Of a DNA stretch of 64,000 bases, positions 1-7,502 are shown piece by piece. The stretch lies in contig CP041667.1 in assembly GCA_007361935.1 (NCBI GenBank), forward strand, positions 3,270,475 to 3,334,474, in the 5' to 3' direction. Positions within the stretch are counted from its first letter, which is position 1. Each line of letters starts with the position of its first letter. A program made the translations under genes and the position numbers. The notes under the pieces are model-generated. The model was not told the origin of the DNA, did no database searches, and saw only the letters and a list, made by a program, of their open reading frames with translations. The DNA comes from Lachnospiraceae bacterium KGMB03038 (lineage in GTDB: Bacteria > Bacillota > Clostridia > Lachnospirales > Lachnospiraceae).

Positions 1-158
1 ACCATATCCTCTTTTGTGATTTCTGCCGCCTGGATGATCTTGTCCAGCACATGGGTATCAATCAAGAAATTCTGCCCGAACTTTTTCTGAAATGTGAAAT
101 GATATTTCTGTAGAATATCGATCGTATTCTGCGGATTCCCCAGTTTTTCCCTGCTCAT
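1..158 (-). CDS. rsmA: 16S rRNA adenine dimethyltransferase RsmA/KsgA, 5' part only
   Basis: Only the first 52 or so codons lie in the window; the gene runs off the left edge. Translating the minus strand from the ATG at 158-156 gives MSREKLGNPQNTIDILQKYH and then FTFQKKFGQNFLID. The KKFGQNFL(I/V)D stretch is the characteristic N-terminal SAM-binding motif of RsmA, which dimethylates two adjacent adenines near the 3' end of 16S rRNA. An AGGGAG ribosome binding site (164-169) precedes the start. In many Firmicutes the order is metG - tatD - (rnmV) - rsmA. Here metG and tatD lie upstream on the same strand but about 8.5 kb away, separated by the dehydrogenase/transketolase island. The call is firm although the gene is partial. 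Confidence 0.93.
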   Translation of the reverse strand, partial: MSREKLGNPQNTIDILQKYHFTFQKKFGQNFLIDTHVLDKIIQAAEITKEDM

Positions 159-178
159 AGATGCTCCCTAGACTACCA

Positions 179-202
179 TATTGTAAAGTACATTATACAA
201 TA
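179..202 (-). promoter_or_regulatory. putative -10 region of rsmA with overlapping inverted repeat
   Basis: On the minus strand a TATAAT hexamer (192-197) lies upstream of rsmA. It is overlapped by the inverted repeat TATTGTA / TACAATA (179-185 and 196-202). No good -35 box is visible at 17 nt spacing, so this is a weak promoter/operator suggestion. It implies rsmA has its own promoter after being cut off from tatD. Confidence 0.35.
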
Positions 203-259
203 ATATAAATCTTTAAGAAATAGCAAAAAAATGAAAAATTATTAAGATTATATGAACCA

Positions 260-303
260 GGACGTAGTAAACTTTAAAAAGGCTACGTCCCAAATTGACT
301 TTT
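260..303 (+). repeat. family B palindromic repeat, copy 1
   Basis: GGACGTAG (260-267) and CTACGTCC (283-290) form the hairpin ends, followed on the right by a one-sided arm containing TTTTACCCTGTACCC. The arm runs into the 3' end of the dehydrogenase gene (302-1309) and supplies its last codons. The copy at 8552 has the same orientation, so the two are direct repeats bracketing the island. This copy is the most diverged: the inner stem has TAAACTTTAAAAAGG instead of a perfect palindrome. Confidence 0.85.
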
Positions 304-1309
304 ACCCTGTACCCAAATGGAACTTTAACACGACTTTTGCATGCTCTCCAGAGGCTTTTTCCTGAAATGCTTCTGACGCTTTCCAATAAGGAAATTCTGC
401 TGTGATCAATTCTTCCAGTCTCAGCCTGGGAGCCAGTTTTACTGCCGCCGGATAAAGGGTGGTGGATGGCAGCACCGCGTGAATAGAGACATCTTTGTAA
501 TAGAGGTTGAATAGATTGACCGGCAGCTCAAAGTTCATCCCATACAAACCAAAGAAGACTACTCTGCCGCCTCTGGCGGCAAGGTGGAAGGCAAGTTTCG
601 CCGAGGCAGGATTGCCGGAAGCTTCGATCACCACATCATATCCTTCACTTTCGCAGTATCCGTTCATTTCTTCCATATATCTGGGGGAGGCAGGATCAAA
701 AGTCCAGGTTGCTCCAAAGTCCCGCGCCATTTTCCTCTTTTTCTGATTAGGATCGGCTATCACAACCTCGCTGACTGGATACAGGCGCAGCAACTTCAGC
801 ATCAGCAGTCCCATCGCTCCGCCTCCAAGGATCAGTACCCGCTCGCCGCCTCTGATATCCGCTTTTTTCACACTGCACATTCCCATTGTCAGCGGTTCTA
901 TCAGGCATCCGGCTCTAAGCCCCAGGCCGCCAAGCGGGCACAACACCTGTTCCGGGCATACCATCCGTTCCTGCATCCCGCCGTCATAGATCTGCATATT
1001 CAGACAATAATCCGGCTTTCCCGCTCTGCACATGGCGCACTGCCCACAAGCCGTATCCAGCCTGACAGCCACCTTGTCTCCAGGCTCCAGTCCGGTTACC
1101 TGAGCGCCAGTCTCCAGTACGGTGCCGGATACTTCATGTCCCACTCGGAAATCTGATCCGGGCGATGCCTGCCCCCGATAGACCATCAGATCATACCCGC
1201 AGATCGAGGCATAATCTACCTGTATCTTTACATCCGTTTCTCGACGAAGTATAGGTTCCGGTATCTCCTTAAGCCAGACGCTTCCATTATCCAGCAATAC
1301 CTTTTTCAT
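302..1309 (-). CDS. zinc-dependent medium-chain (MDR) alcohol/polyol dehydrogenase
   Basis: A 335-residue MDR dehydrogenase of the sorbitol/threonine dehydrogenase type. It has catalytic zinc ligands Cys37 and His58-Glu59 (GHE), a structural zinc site at Cys88, Cys91, Cys94 and Cys102, and a Rossmann motif GGGAMG near residue 163. Such enzymes oxidise a secondary alcohol with NAD(P)+ in the cytoplasm; the substrate cannot be read from sequence. Its start overlaps the stop of the AraC-type gene (ATGA, 1306-1309), so the two form one transcription unit, divergent from the transketolase operon. The last residues HLGTG and the stop codon come from the arm of the family B repeat. It is one of three MDR paralogues in this island. 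It could be a second hydroxysteroid dehydrogenase if the cluster is a des-type system, or a polyol dehydrogenase. Confidence 0.85.
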   Translation of the reverse strand: MKKVLLDNGSVWLKEIPEPILRRETDVKIQVDYASICGYDLMVYRGQASPGSDFRVGHEVSGTVLETGAQVTGLEPGDKVAVRLDTACGQCAMCRAGKPDYCLNMQIYDGGMQERMVCPEQVLCPLGGLGLRAGCLIEPLTMGMCSVKKADIRGGERVLILGGGAMGLLMLKLLRLYPVSEVVIADPNQKKRKMARDFGATWTFDPASPRYMEEMNGYCESEGYDVVIEASGNPASAKLAFHLAARGGRVVFFGLYGMNFELPVNLFNLYYKDVSIHAVLPSTTLYPAAVKLAPRLRLEELITAEFPYWKASEAFQEKASGEHAKVVLKFHLGTG

Positions 1310-2898
1310 CCTGCATCCTCCTCCTTCGCCTTCATTCTTGCCTGATATTCCCGCGGGGATACCCCCATAATGTTCTTAAAAAGCCTGCTGAAATATTTAC
1401 TGTCCTCAAATCCTGCTTTTTCCGCCACCTGACTGATCTTCCCTGGCTTTTGCAATAATCTGGCCGCATATTCCATCCGCAGGTGATTGCTGTAGTTGAT
1501 GTAGGTAGTTCCCAATTCCTTCTGGAATAAATGACTCAGATAAGAGGGACTTACATGGATCCTCCGGGCCGCCTCCGCAAGTCCGATATTTTGTTCCATA
1601 TTTTGACGCAGAAGAGCGATGGCCTGATTCACATGGGAATTTGAGGTCTCCATCTTTTCTCCCGGCAACTTCTGGAATAAGGAGGCAAGATATTCCGTCA
1701 TGCTCTGAAAAGCTGTTTCAAATCCTGGATATTCCCGGTTATTCATATTAAAAAAACCTTCCTCCGGATACAGCCGGTATTTTCGGGCCTGAGAAAAATA
1801 AAAATAACTAAGCTGTCCCCAGACATATTCATAGGAATTGAAAGACAATGTCTCCCAGGTCATATGAGAGATTCTTCCCAGGGCCCCGGCCAGCATAGGA
1901 TAATCCCGCTGTTCAAAGGAAGTATCCAGCCGCTCCATTTGGTGGTACAGCTCATCCAGATCCAAACTCACAGAAGTTTCCGCAAGCCAGCTGCTGGTCA
2001 CGATCCGATCGCTTCCACTGAAAAAATGATACTTCAAAGTTCCATCCACTTCCCGATACAGCGCCGACAGATTACCCAGATCATTTTCTATCCCGCTGGC
2101 AGAAAACCGTAAATGCGGAACCATAAAGGTCCGCTCCCATTCCCGGATTTCTTTTTGAAATAGTTCCAGCTTTTCTTTCTGATTCTCCCGGTTTACATTA
2201 AAAAGAAAGCATAACTTCTTTTCACTGGCGATCAGGACCAGCCCGGCCAGCCGCTCCATGATCTCTTCCAGCCCTTGATACATTTTCCCCAGAGAAACAG
2301 GGTTTTGGTTGTAAAACGTCCATTTAGGCTCCGTCTGATTTTCTCCGATCAGAAGCAGGAAGCTTCCGGGCTTAAAACTGGAATCCAGCCGGAAGATCTG
2401 TGTTCCTTCCACGGTTCCGCCCAGCACCCCGGCCAAAAGATTACTCTCATGGAGCCATCGCATATAGGCTTTCTGCCACCTATTTTCATCTGTAAGCGTT
2501 TCCTTTTGCTTTTCCTGGTCATCGTAATCCCGCGCCGCCTGGTCCAGAGCTGCCTTCAGTTCTTCCGGCGAGAGCGTCTCCCAGTCCAGAATCGCGCTGA
2601 CCCTCTTTTGATTCTCTTCCGACAGCGTACTTCCGCGATCTTGAGATTTTAGCAGGATATATCGGATATTTGGCTTGTAACGCTGGGTGTCCCGGATAAA
2701 CCAATTTTCATTGTAAAAATTCAGCCCTTCTTGTATGAGCACGATCTGCGCCGGCAGGCTCTCGATCATAGAAGCTGCCAAAACCGCATTGGTCGTATGC
2801 AGTACCAGAGAATAGTCTTCTTTCCACTGGCCTATATACTGTTTTAAGATTCCCTGCAATTCCAGATTGTCTACAATGAAAATCACCGAGTAACTCAT
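1306..2898 (-). CDS. AraC-family regulator with degenerate receiver-like N-terminus
   Basis: A 530-residue regulator. The C-terminal 100 residues are a typical AraC/XylS double helix-turn-helix (IGLAEAARRIHVSPSYLSHLF and FEDSKYFSRLFKNIMGVSPREY). The first 120 residues start like a response-regulator receiver (SVIFIVDN), but the usual phospho-acceptor Asp is replaced (IVLIQEGL) and the conserved Lys region is lost, so it looks like a pseudo-receiver. The middle part (about 130-400) resembles the long sensory linkers of YesN-type regulators. No histidine kinase is nearby. It is transcribed away from the rightward operon starting at 3172, which suggests it controls both its own dehydrogenase partner and that operon. 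The effector is unknown; if the cluster acts on steroids it may be a corticosteroid. Confidence 0.85.
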   Translation of the reverse strand: MSYSVIFIVDNLELQGILKQYIGQWKEDYSLVLHTTNAVLAASMIESLPAQIVLIQEGLNFYNENWFIRDTQRYKPNIRYILLKSQDRGSTLSEENQKRVSAILDWETLSPEELKAALDQAARDYDDQEKQKETLTDENRWQKAYMRWLHESNLLAGVLGGTVEGTQIFRLDSSFKPGSFLLLIGENQTEPKWTFYNQNPVSLGKMYQGLEEIMERLAGLVLIASEKKLCFLFNVNRENQKEKLELFQKEIREWERTFMVPHLRFSASGIENDLGNLSALYREVDGTLKYHFFSGSDRIVTSSWLAETSVSLDLDELYHQMERLDTSFEQRDYPMLAGALGRISHMTWETLSFNSYEYVWGQLSYFYFSQARKYRLYPEEGFFNMNNREYPGFETAFQSMTEYLASLFQKLPGEKMETSNSHVNQAIALLRQNMEQNIGLAEAARRIHVSPSYLSHLFQKELGTTYINYSNHLRMEYAARLLQKPGKISQVAEKAGFEDSKYFSRLFKNIMGVSPREYQARMKAKEEDAG

Positions 2899-3171
2899 TC
2901 GGACACCTCCTATGCCCTCTTTATAGAAAAATCCTATTTAAACTTTTTTCTTTTACCAGATAAAAATACCAAATTTTTGAAACATTTTCAAGAAGGTGTA
3001 TTATTTTGTTCAAAAAAACAAAATATTTCTCCTATTTTCCCATCTTTTGTTAAATATTTTTCGGGATAGCAGAATAATCCCCCTTGTCAAAAAATCTATC
3101 CATTGAATCTGACAACTTCCGGTTTTATCATAAAAGCACTTAAATCAACGGAACGAAAGGAGATATTATTT
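2899..3171. promoter_or_regulatory. divergent control region of the dehydrogenase/transketolase island
   Basis: This 273-bp AT-rich gap separates the leftward regulator gene from the rightward operon and must hold both promoters. A 15-bp perfect inverted repeat, TTGAAA-CAT-TTTCAA (2977-2991), is the best operator candidate. A TTGTCA (3086-3091) might serve as a -35, but no convincing -10 follows. The ribosome binding site AAAGGAG (3157-3163) fixes the downstream start at 3172. Confidence 0.5.
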
Positions 3172-4197
3172 ATGAAAGCTTTAGCGAAAATCTGCGACGG
3201 AAAAGTGGATCTTGTGGACCTTCCAGAACCAATGATACGGCCAAACGCCGTTAAGGTGAAGGTGGACTACTGCGCCCTGTGCGCCACCGATATCCACATT
3301 GTCACTCAAGACTTATATCATTTCTCCAAAGATCTTCTGCCAATGGGACTTGGGCATGAAGGTTCCGGAACCATCGTAGAGCTCAGCGATGAGGCGGCGG
3401 AAATGGGCTATAAGATCGGCGATAAGGTGGCTGTGGCAAGTCTTGGACACTGCGGCGTCTGCGATGAGTGCAAGCGCGCCCATGACGTGTTCTGCGAACA
3501 TTCTACTTCCGCCATGCCGATGGCGACCGAGTACGCCGTGGTGAACCTGGATATGATCTTCAAGATTCCAGAAAACGCCGATCCGCTTCACTACTGCATC
3601 GCTGAGCCTTGCGCCTCCGCTATGCAGGGCATTGATATCGCTGATATTCAGATTGGAGACTCCGTTTTGATCTCCGGCGTAGGCGGCATCGGCGCGATCC
3701 TGCTGGATATGCTGACCAAAAGAGGCGCCACCAAACTGACCGCCAGTGATCCCCTCCCGCAGAAACGCCAGCGGGCGCTGGATATGGGCGCTCAGTATGT
3801 GATCGATCCCTCCAGTGAAGATATTGTAGAAAAGGGATTAGAAATCACAGGAGGACGGGGCTATGATGTGATCATCGAAGCTTCCGGAGTGCCGGCAGCC
3901 GCTCCGCCGCTGCTCAATCTGATCGCTAAAAAAGGAAAAGTCGTTTATTTCGCCGTATTTCCCATGGATTATGAGCTGCCTGTAAATCTTTACGAAATGT
4001 ACATGAAAGAGGCAAGCCTTCATACGGTCTATACCAGCATTTACAATTACCCAAGAGTCATCGACCTGCTGCCCCAAATGCAGTTAGATAAGATCATAGG
4101 CCCTATCATGCCCCTTTCAGATGCGGTAAATGCTTTTGAATTATATAAGAAGTCAGAATATCCAAAGATTGTTATTAAATGTAATAAAGACGCGTAA
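3172..4197 (+). CDS. zinc-dependent MDR dehydrogenase, first gene of transketolase operon (candidate 20alpha-HSDH, DesC-like)
   Basis: A 341-residue MDR dehydrogenase. The start at 3172 is chosen because AAAGGAG lies 8 nt upstream; an in-frame start at 3103 would only add low-complexity residues. Zinc ligands are Cys37 and His62-Glu63; the structural zinc motif is CGVCDECKRAHDVFC; the Rossmann motif is GVGGIG. The overall pattern is threonine/sorbitol dehydrogenase-like. It is followed after 12 nt by the split transketolase genes. In C. scindens the cortisol-induced des operon pairs a 20alpha-hydroxysteroid dehydrogenase (DesC, described as evolved from threonine dehydrogenase) with a split transketolase and a transporter, and this gene occupies a fitting position. 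A polyol dehydrogenase is the main alternative. The family call is sure; the substrate is inferred from context. Confidence 0.85.
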   Translation: MKALAKICDGKVDLVDLPEPMIRPNAVKVKVDYCALCATDIHIVTQDLYHFSKDLLPMGLGHEGSGTIVELSDEAAEMGYKIGDKVAVASLGHCGVCDECKRAHDVFCEHSTSAMPMATEYAVVNLDMIFKIPENADPLHYCIAEPCASAMQGIDIADIQIGDSVLISGVGGIGAILLDMLTKRGATKLTASDPLPQKRQRALDMGAQYVIDPSSEDIVEKGLEITGGRGYDVIIEASGVPAAAPPLLNLIAKKGKVVYFAVFPMDYELPVNLYEMYMKEASLHTVYTSIYNYPRVIDLLPQMQLDKIIGPIMPLSDAVNAFELYKKSEYPKIVIKCNKDA

Positions 4198-4209
4198 GGA
4201 GGCGGAATT

Positions 4210-5067
4210 ATGGCTGAACAGGCAACGATCAAACATTTAGAAAAGGCTTCTCTGGAAACGAAGCTCAACCTTTTAAGATTATGTCATCAGACGGTCATCC
4301 ATATCGGAGGCGATATGTCCTGCTGTGATATTATGACCGCCATCTGGCAGTACGCCATCCATTATGATCCCGCCAACCCACATTGGGAGGACAGAGACCG
4401 ATTTGTATTGAGCAAAGGGCACGCGGCCGCTGTCACTTCTTTCAGTCAGGCGGCCATCGGCTGCTATGATGTGGAAGATATCTACAAAGAGTACGCCACG
4501 GATTTTGGCCGGTTTGGAATGCACTCCTGCAATCTCAGGAACCCCTATGTAGATGTTTCCACCGGTTCTCTTGGCCACGGATTCCCGGTGGCGGCTGGAA
4601 TCGCCACCGCCCTGAAATCCAAAGGAAGCAAGAGCCGGGTATATACCGTTGTGGGTGACGGCGAATGTGACGAGGGAAGTATCTGGGAAGCCGCCATGTC
4701 CAGTGTAAAATACAAACTTGGCAATCTGGTCGTATTCGTAGACCGGAATTACATGTCTTTCGACGGCCCTACGGAAGAATATATGCCTTTAAACGATATG
4801 GCCAGCCGCTGGCGCGCCTTTAACTGGAACGTGGTCGAGGTGGCCGATGGAAACGATATGGAACAGCTGATCGACGTCATAGACGCCCTTCCGTCGGCAG
4901 ACAGCGATGTTCCTACCGTTGTTGTCTGCAACACGGTGAAAGGACACGGCATCAGTTTTATGGAAAACAACGCCAAATGGCACGCAGGCATGGTCAATGA
5001 TGAAAACTACGAGAAGGCCGTAGCTGAAGTAAAAGCGGCATACGAAGCGAAATGGGGGAATGAATAA
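4210..5067 (+). CDS. transketolase-family N-terminal (TPP-binding) subunit; candidate steroid-17,20-desmolase subunit (DesA-like)
   Basis: 285 residues corresponding to the N-terminal half of transketolase. Visible motifs are an N-terminal HIGGDMSCCDIMTAIW region, SKGHAA, the GSLGHGFPVAAG loop and the thiamine-diphosphate/Mg motif GDGECDEGSIWEA...FVDRN. It must pair with the next gene to form an active site, since TPP sits between N and C halves. Split transketolases act on sugars or, in C. scindens (DesAB), are held to remove the two-carbon side chain of 17alpha-hydroxy corticosteroids. RBS GGAGG lies 6 nt before the start. The stop overlaps the next start by 1 nt (TAATG at 5065-5069), implying coupled translation. 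Housekeeping transketolase is less likely given the accessory setting and the dehydrogenase/transporter neighbours. Confidence 0.9.
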   Translation: MAEQATIKHLEKASLETKLNLLRLCHQTVIHIGGDMSCCDIMTAIWQYAIHYDPANPHWEDRDRFVLSKGHAAAVTSFSQAAIGCYDVEDIYKEYATDFGRFGMHSCNLRNPYVDVSTGSLGHGFPVAAGIATALKSKGSKSRVYTVVGDGECDEGSIWEAAMSSVKYKLGNLVVFVDRNYMSFDGPTEEYMPLNDMASRWRAFNWNVVEVADGNDMEQLIDVIDALPSADSDVPTVVVCNTVKGHGISFMENNAKWHAGMVNDENYEKAVAEVKAAYEAKWGNE

Positions 5068-6020
5068 TGGCTGGAATGACAATCAATATCGGTGATATTT
5101 TTAGTCTGCGGGATGCTGTAGGCGCATGCCTGGAATCCCTGGGCGAACGCTACCCGGAAATGATCATCTGCAGCGCGGATGTAGACGTATCTTCCAGAGT
5201 CAGCGGATTTAAAAAACGTTTTCCTGAACGTTCCTATAATGTGGGTATCGCGGAGCAAAATCTGATGAGTTTCTGCGCCGGAATGGCCACAGAAGGTTAT
5301 ATTCCTTTTGCGTTTTCTTTTGCTCCCTTTGCCTCCATGCGGGCCGCTGAGCAAGTCCGTACTGATATCTGCTACAACAATCTGCCCGTGCGCATCGTAG
5401 CCAATTATGCCGGATACTCCGGGGCGGAAAGCGGCGGTACCCATTGTGCTTTAGAGGACTGCGCCATCATGTCCAGCTTCGCCAACATGACCGTGATCGA
5501 ACCTGGGGATCCCTTCCAGATCGCAAAGGTCCTGGAGGCTGCTATTACCTGGCCGGGCCCAGTATACATCCGCATGGGCAAGGAAGCCACTTCTTCCCTC
5601 TACCCGGAAGACCAAAAATATGAGATCGGAAAAGCTCTGGTTCCCCGTCCCGGAAATGACGGCGTATTCATTGCTTCTGGCATTGTCGTCCATCATGCTA
5701 TGAAAGCCGCTGAGATGGTAAAAGAGGAAACAGGCGCGGAAATCCGTGTAGTGGATATGCATACCATTAAGCCTTTGGACAAAGAAGCCGTGCTGGATGC
5801 CGCCAAAACCGGACGTATTGTATGCGCACAGGATCACAACAAGATCGGCGGCCTGGGCTGGGCCGTTGGAAATGCTCTGGCGGAAGCCGGCATTTCCTGC
5901 AAATTTAAAATTCTGGGCTGTCCAGATGAGTTTGTACCCCTGGCCACGCCGGATTTCTTATATCATCTGAACGAATATGACGAAGAAGGGCTGGCGAAAA
6001 ATATGAAAGCCATGCTGTAA
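5067..6020 (+). CDS. transketolase-family C-terminal subunit; candidate steroid-17,20-desmolase subunit (DesB-like)
   Basis: 317 residues corresponding to the pyrimidine-binding and C-terminal domains of transketolase. The conserved block AEQNLMSFCAGMATEGYIPF carries the catalytic Glu that activates the TPP aminopyrimidine. It is followed by GYSGAESGGTHCALEDCAIM and a C-terminal swivelling domain from about residue 190. It is translationally coupled to the N-terminal subunit (1-nt overlap) and followed after 27 nt by a transporter gene. Length and domain order fit the C-subunit family. The two-carbon ketol donor it handles cannot be deduced directly. The neighbouring NAD-dependent dehydrogenases and the absence of any sugar kinase suggest a non-phosphorylated ketol, such as a sugar-like ketose or the side chain of a corticoid. 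Confidence 0.9.
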   Translation: MAGMTINIGDIFSLRDAVGACLESLGERYPEMIICSADVDVSSRVSGFKKRFPERSYNVGIAEQNLMSFCAGMATEGYIPFAFSFAPFASMRAAEQVRTDICYNNLPVRIVANYAGYSGAESGGTHCALEDCAIMSSFANMTVIEPGDPFQIAKVLEAAITWPGPVYIRMGKEATSSLYPEDQKYEIGKALVPRPGNDGVFIASGIVVHHAMKAAEMVKEETGAEIRVVDMHTIKPLDKEAVLDAAKTGRIVCAQDHNKIGGLGWAVGNALAEAGISCKFKILGCPDEFVPLATPDFLYHLNEYDEEGLAKNMKAML

Positions 6021-6047
6021 ATGAAAGAATGAGAGGAGGATTCCCGC

Positions 6048-7424
6048 ATGTCAAAAGTATACAACGTAGACGAGGCAAATATTAAATTGACGCCTCTCCA
6101 AAAATGCGGCTATGCGATCGGAGACTTTGGAAATAATTTCAGCTGGTCATTTATTTCAGCTTTTTTAATGTATTTCTGGACAGACAGCCTTGGAATCGCC
6201 GCCGGTACCGCTGGTATCATCATAGGCGCTTCCAGGATCTGGGACGCGATCAATGACCCGATCGTCGGCCGCTGGTCTGACCATACCAAAAGTAAGTGGG
6301 GGCGTTACCGTCCTTGGATACTCTTTGCCTCTCTGCCCCTGGCAGTGCTGAATATCCTTTGCTTCACGGATTTCGGGATAGAGAGCGCAGTCGGTAAAAT
6401 TGCCTACGCGACTGCTACCTTTTTCATTCTGGTATTCGTATATACTTGTGTAAATGTTCCTTATTCCGCCATGGAGGCCGCCGTAACACTGGATGCGAGA
6501 GAGCGCGGAAGTCTAGCTACATATCGGCTATTCTTCGCTTATACAGCTTCCGCTATCATTTCCTATGGAACTCAGCGCTTTGTCATTTTATTTGGCGGCG
6601 GGGACGACTCTAAAGGTTATTTTATGACGGCTGTCATGTTCTCAGTGATCATGGTCGTATGTCATATGATCTGCTTTAAAAATACAAAAGAAGTTGTCAA
6701 CACGCCCCACGAAGATGTATCCTATAGAGAAAGCTTCAAGTGTTTGAAAGGGAATTGGCCGGTCATTATTCTTTCCGCCGGTTTCTTGATCTACGGTTTA
6801 TTCTACTATGGAAGAAGCTCTGTTGCCCTGTACTATTTTACTTATAACGCGGACAATGCTCTGGCGTACAGCACCTACTCGCTGATCAATCTGGTCTCCT
6901 CTATGGTGGGAATACTGATCTTAGGTTCGATCACGTCTAAATTAAAAAACAAGGCGATTGTTCCTATGGTAGGTTTCCTGGTATCCGGAATCCTGACCTT
7001 TGTGATCTATTTCATAGATCCTACAACGACTGGCGGTATGATGGTCGTTTATCTTACCACCGCTGTGGTTGGTCTGTTTATGGGAGCTTCTACCACCATG
7101 ATCTATGGAATGGTGCCGGATACCACGGAATATACCCAGCTTTACTATGGCGTCCGGGCCTCCGGGTTTATTTCAGCGATCGTAAACTTTTTTATGAAGG
7201 TTGGCATGGCTGTCGGCGTCACCGGCGCGGGATCAGTTCTGTCTGCCATGGGCTATATCGCCGGAATTGAACAGTCAGCAAGTGTACTAAACGGGATCAA
7301 TCTTATTTTCACTGTCATTCCAGGAATCTTGTCGATTGTAACCGCTGTTATGCTGAAGTTCTATCCGATCGACCACGCCACATATGAAGATATCCTGGAA
7401 AAACTAAAAGCTCAAGAAGAATAA
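6048..7424 (+). CDS. GPH/MelB-type cation symporter (candidate substrate importer, DesD-like position)
   Basis: 458 residues, with about 12 hydrophobic segments and the glycoside-pentoside-hexuronide symporter signatures: GDFGNNFSW near the N-terminus, SRIWDAINDPIVGRWSDHTKSKWGRYRPWI (residues about 63-92) and a VPDTTEYTQLYYGVRASGF loop. The family imports sugars and glycosides with Na+ or H+. RBS GAGAGGAGG precedes the ATG. It follows the transketolase genes in the same orientation and is separated from the last dehydrogenase gene by a hairpin. In the C. scindens des operon a putative corticosteroid transporter is encoded in the cluster. A GPH protein for a steroid would be unusual, so sugar or polyol import must be kept open. 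No phosphotransferase genes accompany it, so the substrate enters unphosphorylated. Confidence 0.85.
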   Translation: MSKVYNVDEANIKLTPLQKCGYAIGDFGNNFSWSFISAFLMYFWTDSLGIAAGTAGIIIGASRIWDAINDPIVGRWSDHTKSKWGRYRPWILFASLPLAVLNILCFTDFGIESAVGKIAYATATFFILVFVYTCVNVPYSAMEAAVTLDARERGSLATYRLFFAYTASAIISYGTQRFVILFGGGDDSKGYFMTAVMFSVIMVVCHMICFKNTKEVVNTPHEDVSYRESFKCLKGNWPVIILSAGFLIYGLFYYGRSSVALYYFTYNADNALAYSTYSLINLVSSMVGILILGSITSKLKNKAIVPMVGFLVSGILTFVIYFIDPTTTGGMMVVYLTTAVVGLFMGASTTMIYGMVPDTTEYTQLYYGVRASGFISAIVNFFMKVGMAVGVTGAGSVLSAMGYIAGIEQSASVLNGINLIFTVIPGILSIVTAVMLKFYPIDHATYEDILEKLKAQEE

Positions 7425-7439
7425 TGACTGATAAGGCTT

Positions 7440-7465
7440 AGGATACACTTGGCTTGGTGTATCCT
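7440..7465 (+). other. intercistronic RNA hairpin
   Basis: AGGATACAC (7440-7448) and GTGTATCCT (7457-7465) form a perfect 9-bp stem with an 8-nt loop between the symporter and the last dehydrogenase gene. It has no T-tract on either side of terminator quality, so it may reduce downstream expression or protect the 3' end of the upstream mRNA rather than terminate. Confidence 0.55.
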
Positions 7466-7502
7466 GAGCAGGTCCAGATTTTCTTAATTTAGGAGGTAAT
7501 TT

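Noticed and set aside
2928..3100. Possible promoter boxes in the AT-rich divergent region
   Set aside because: Several partial -35/-10 matches but none convincing at correct spacing; only the inverted repeat was kept.
4210..6020. Housekeeping transketolase (tkt) for the pentose phosphate pathway
   Set aside because: Not excluded, but the accessory location, regulator, dehydrogenases and symporter argue for a dedicated catabolic or steroid-side-chain role.
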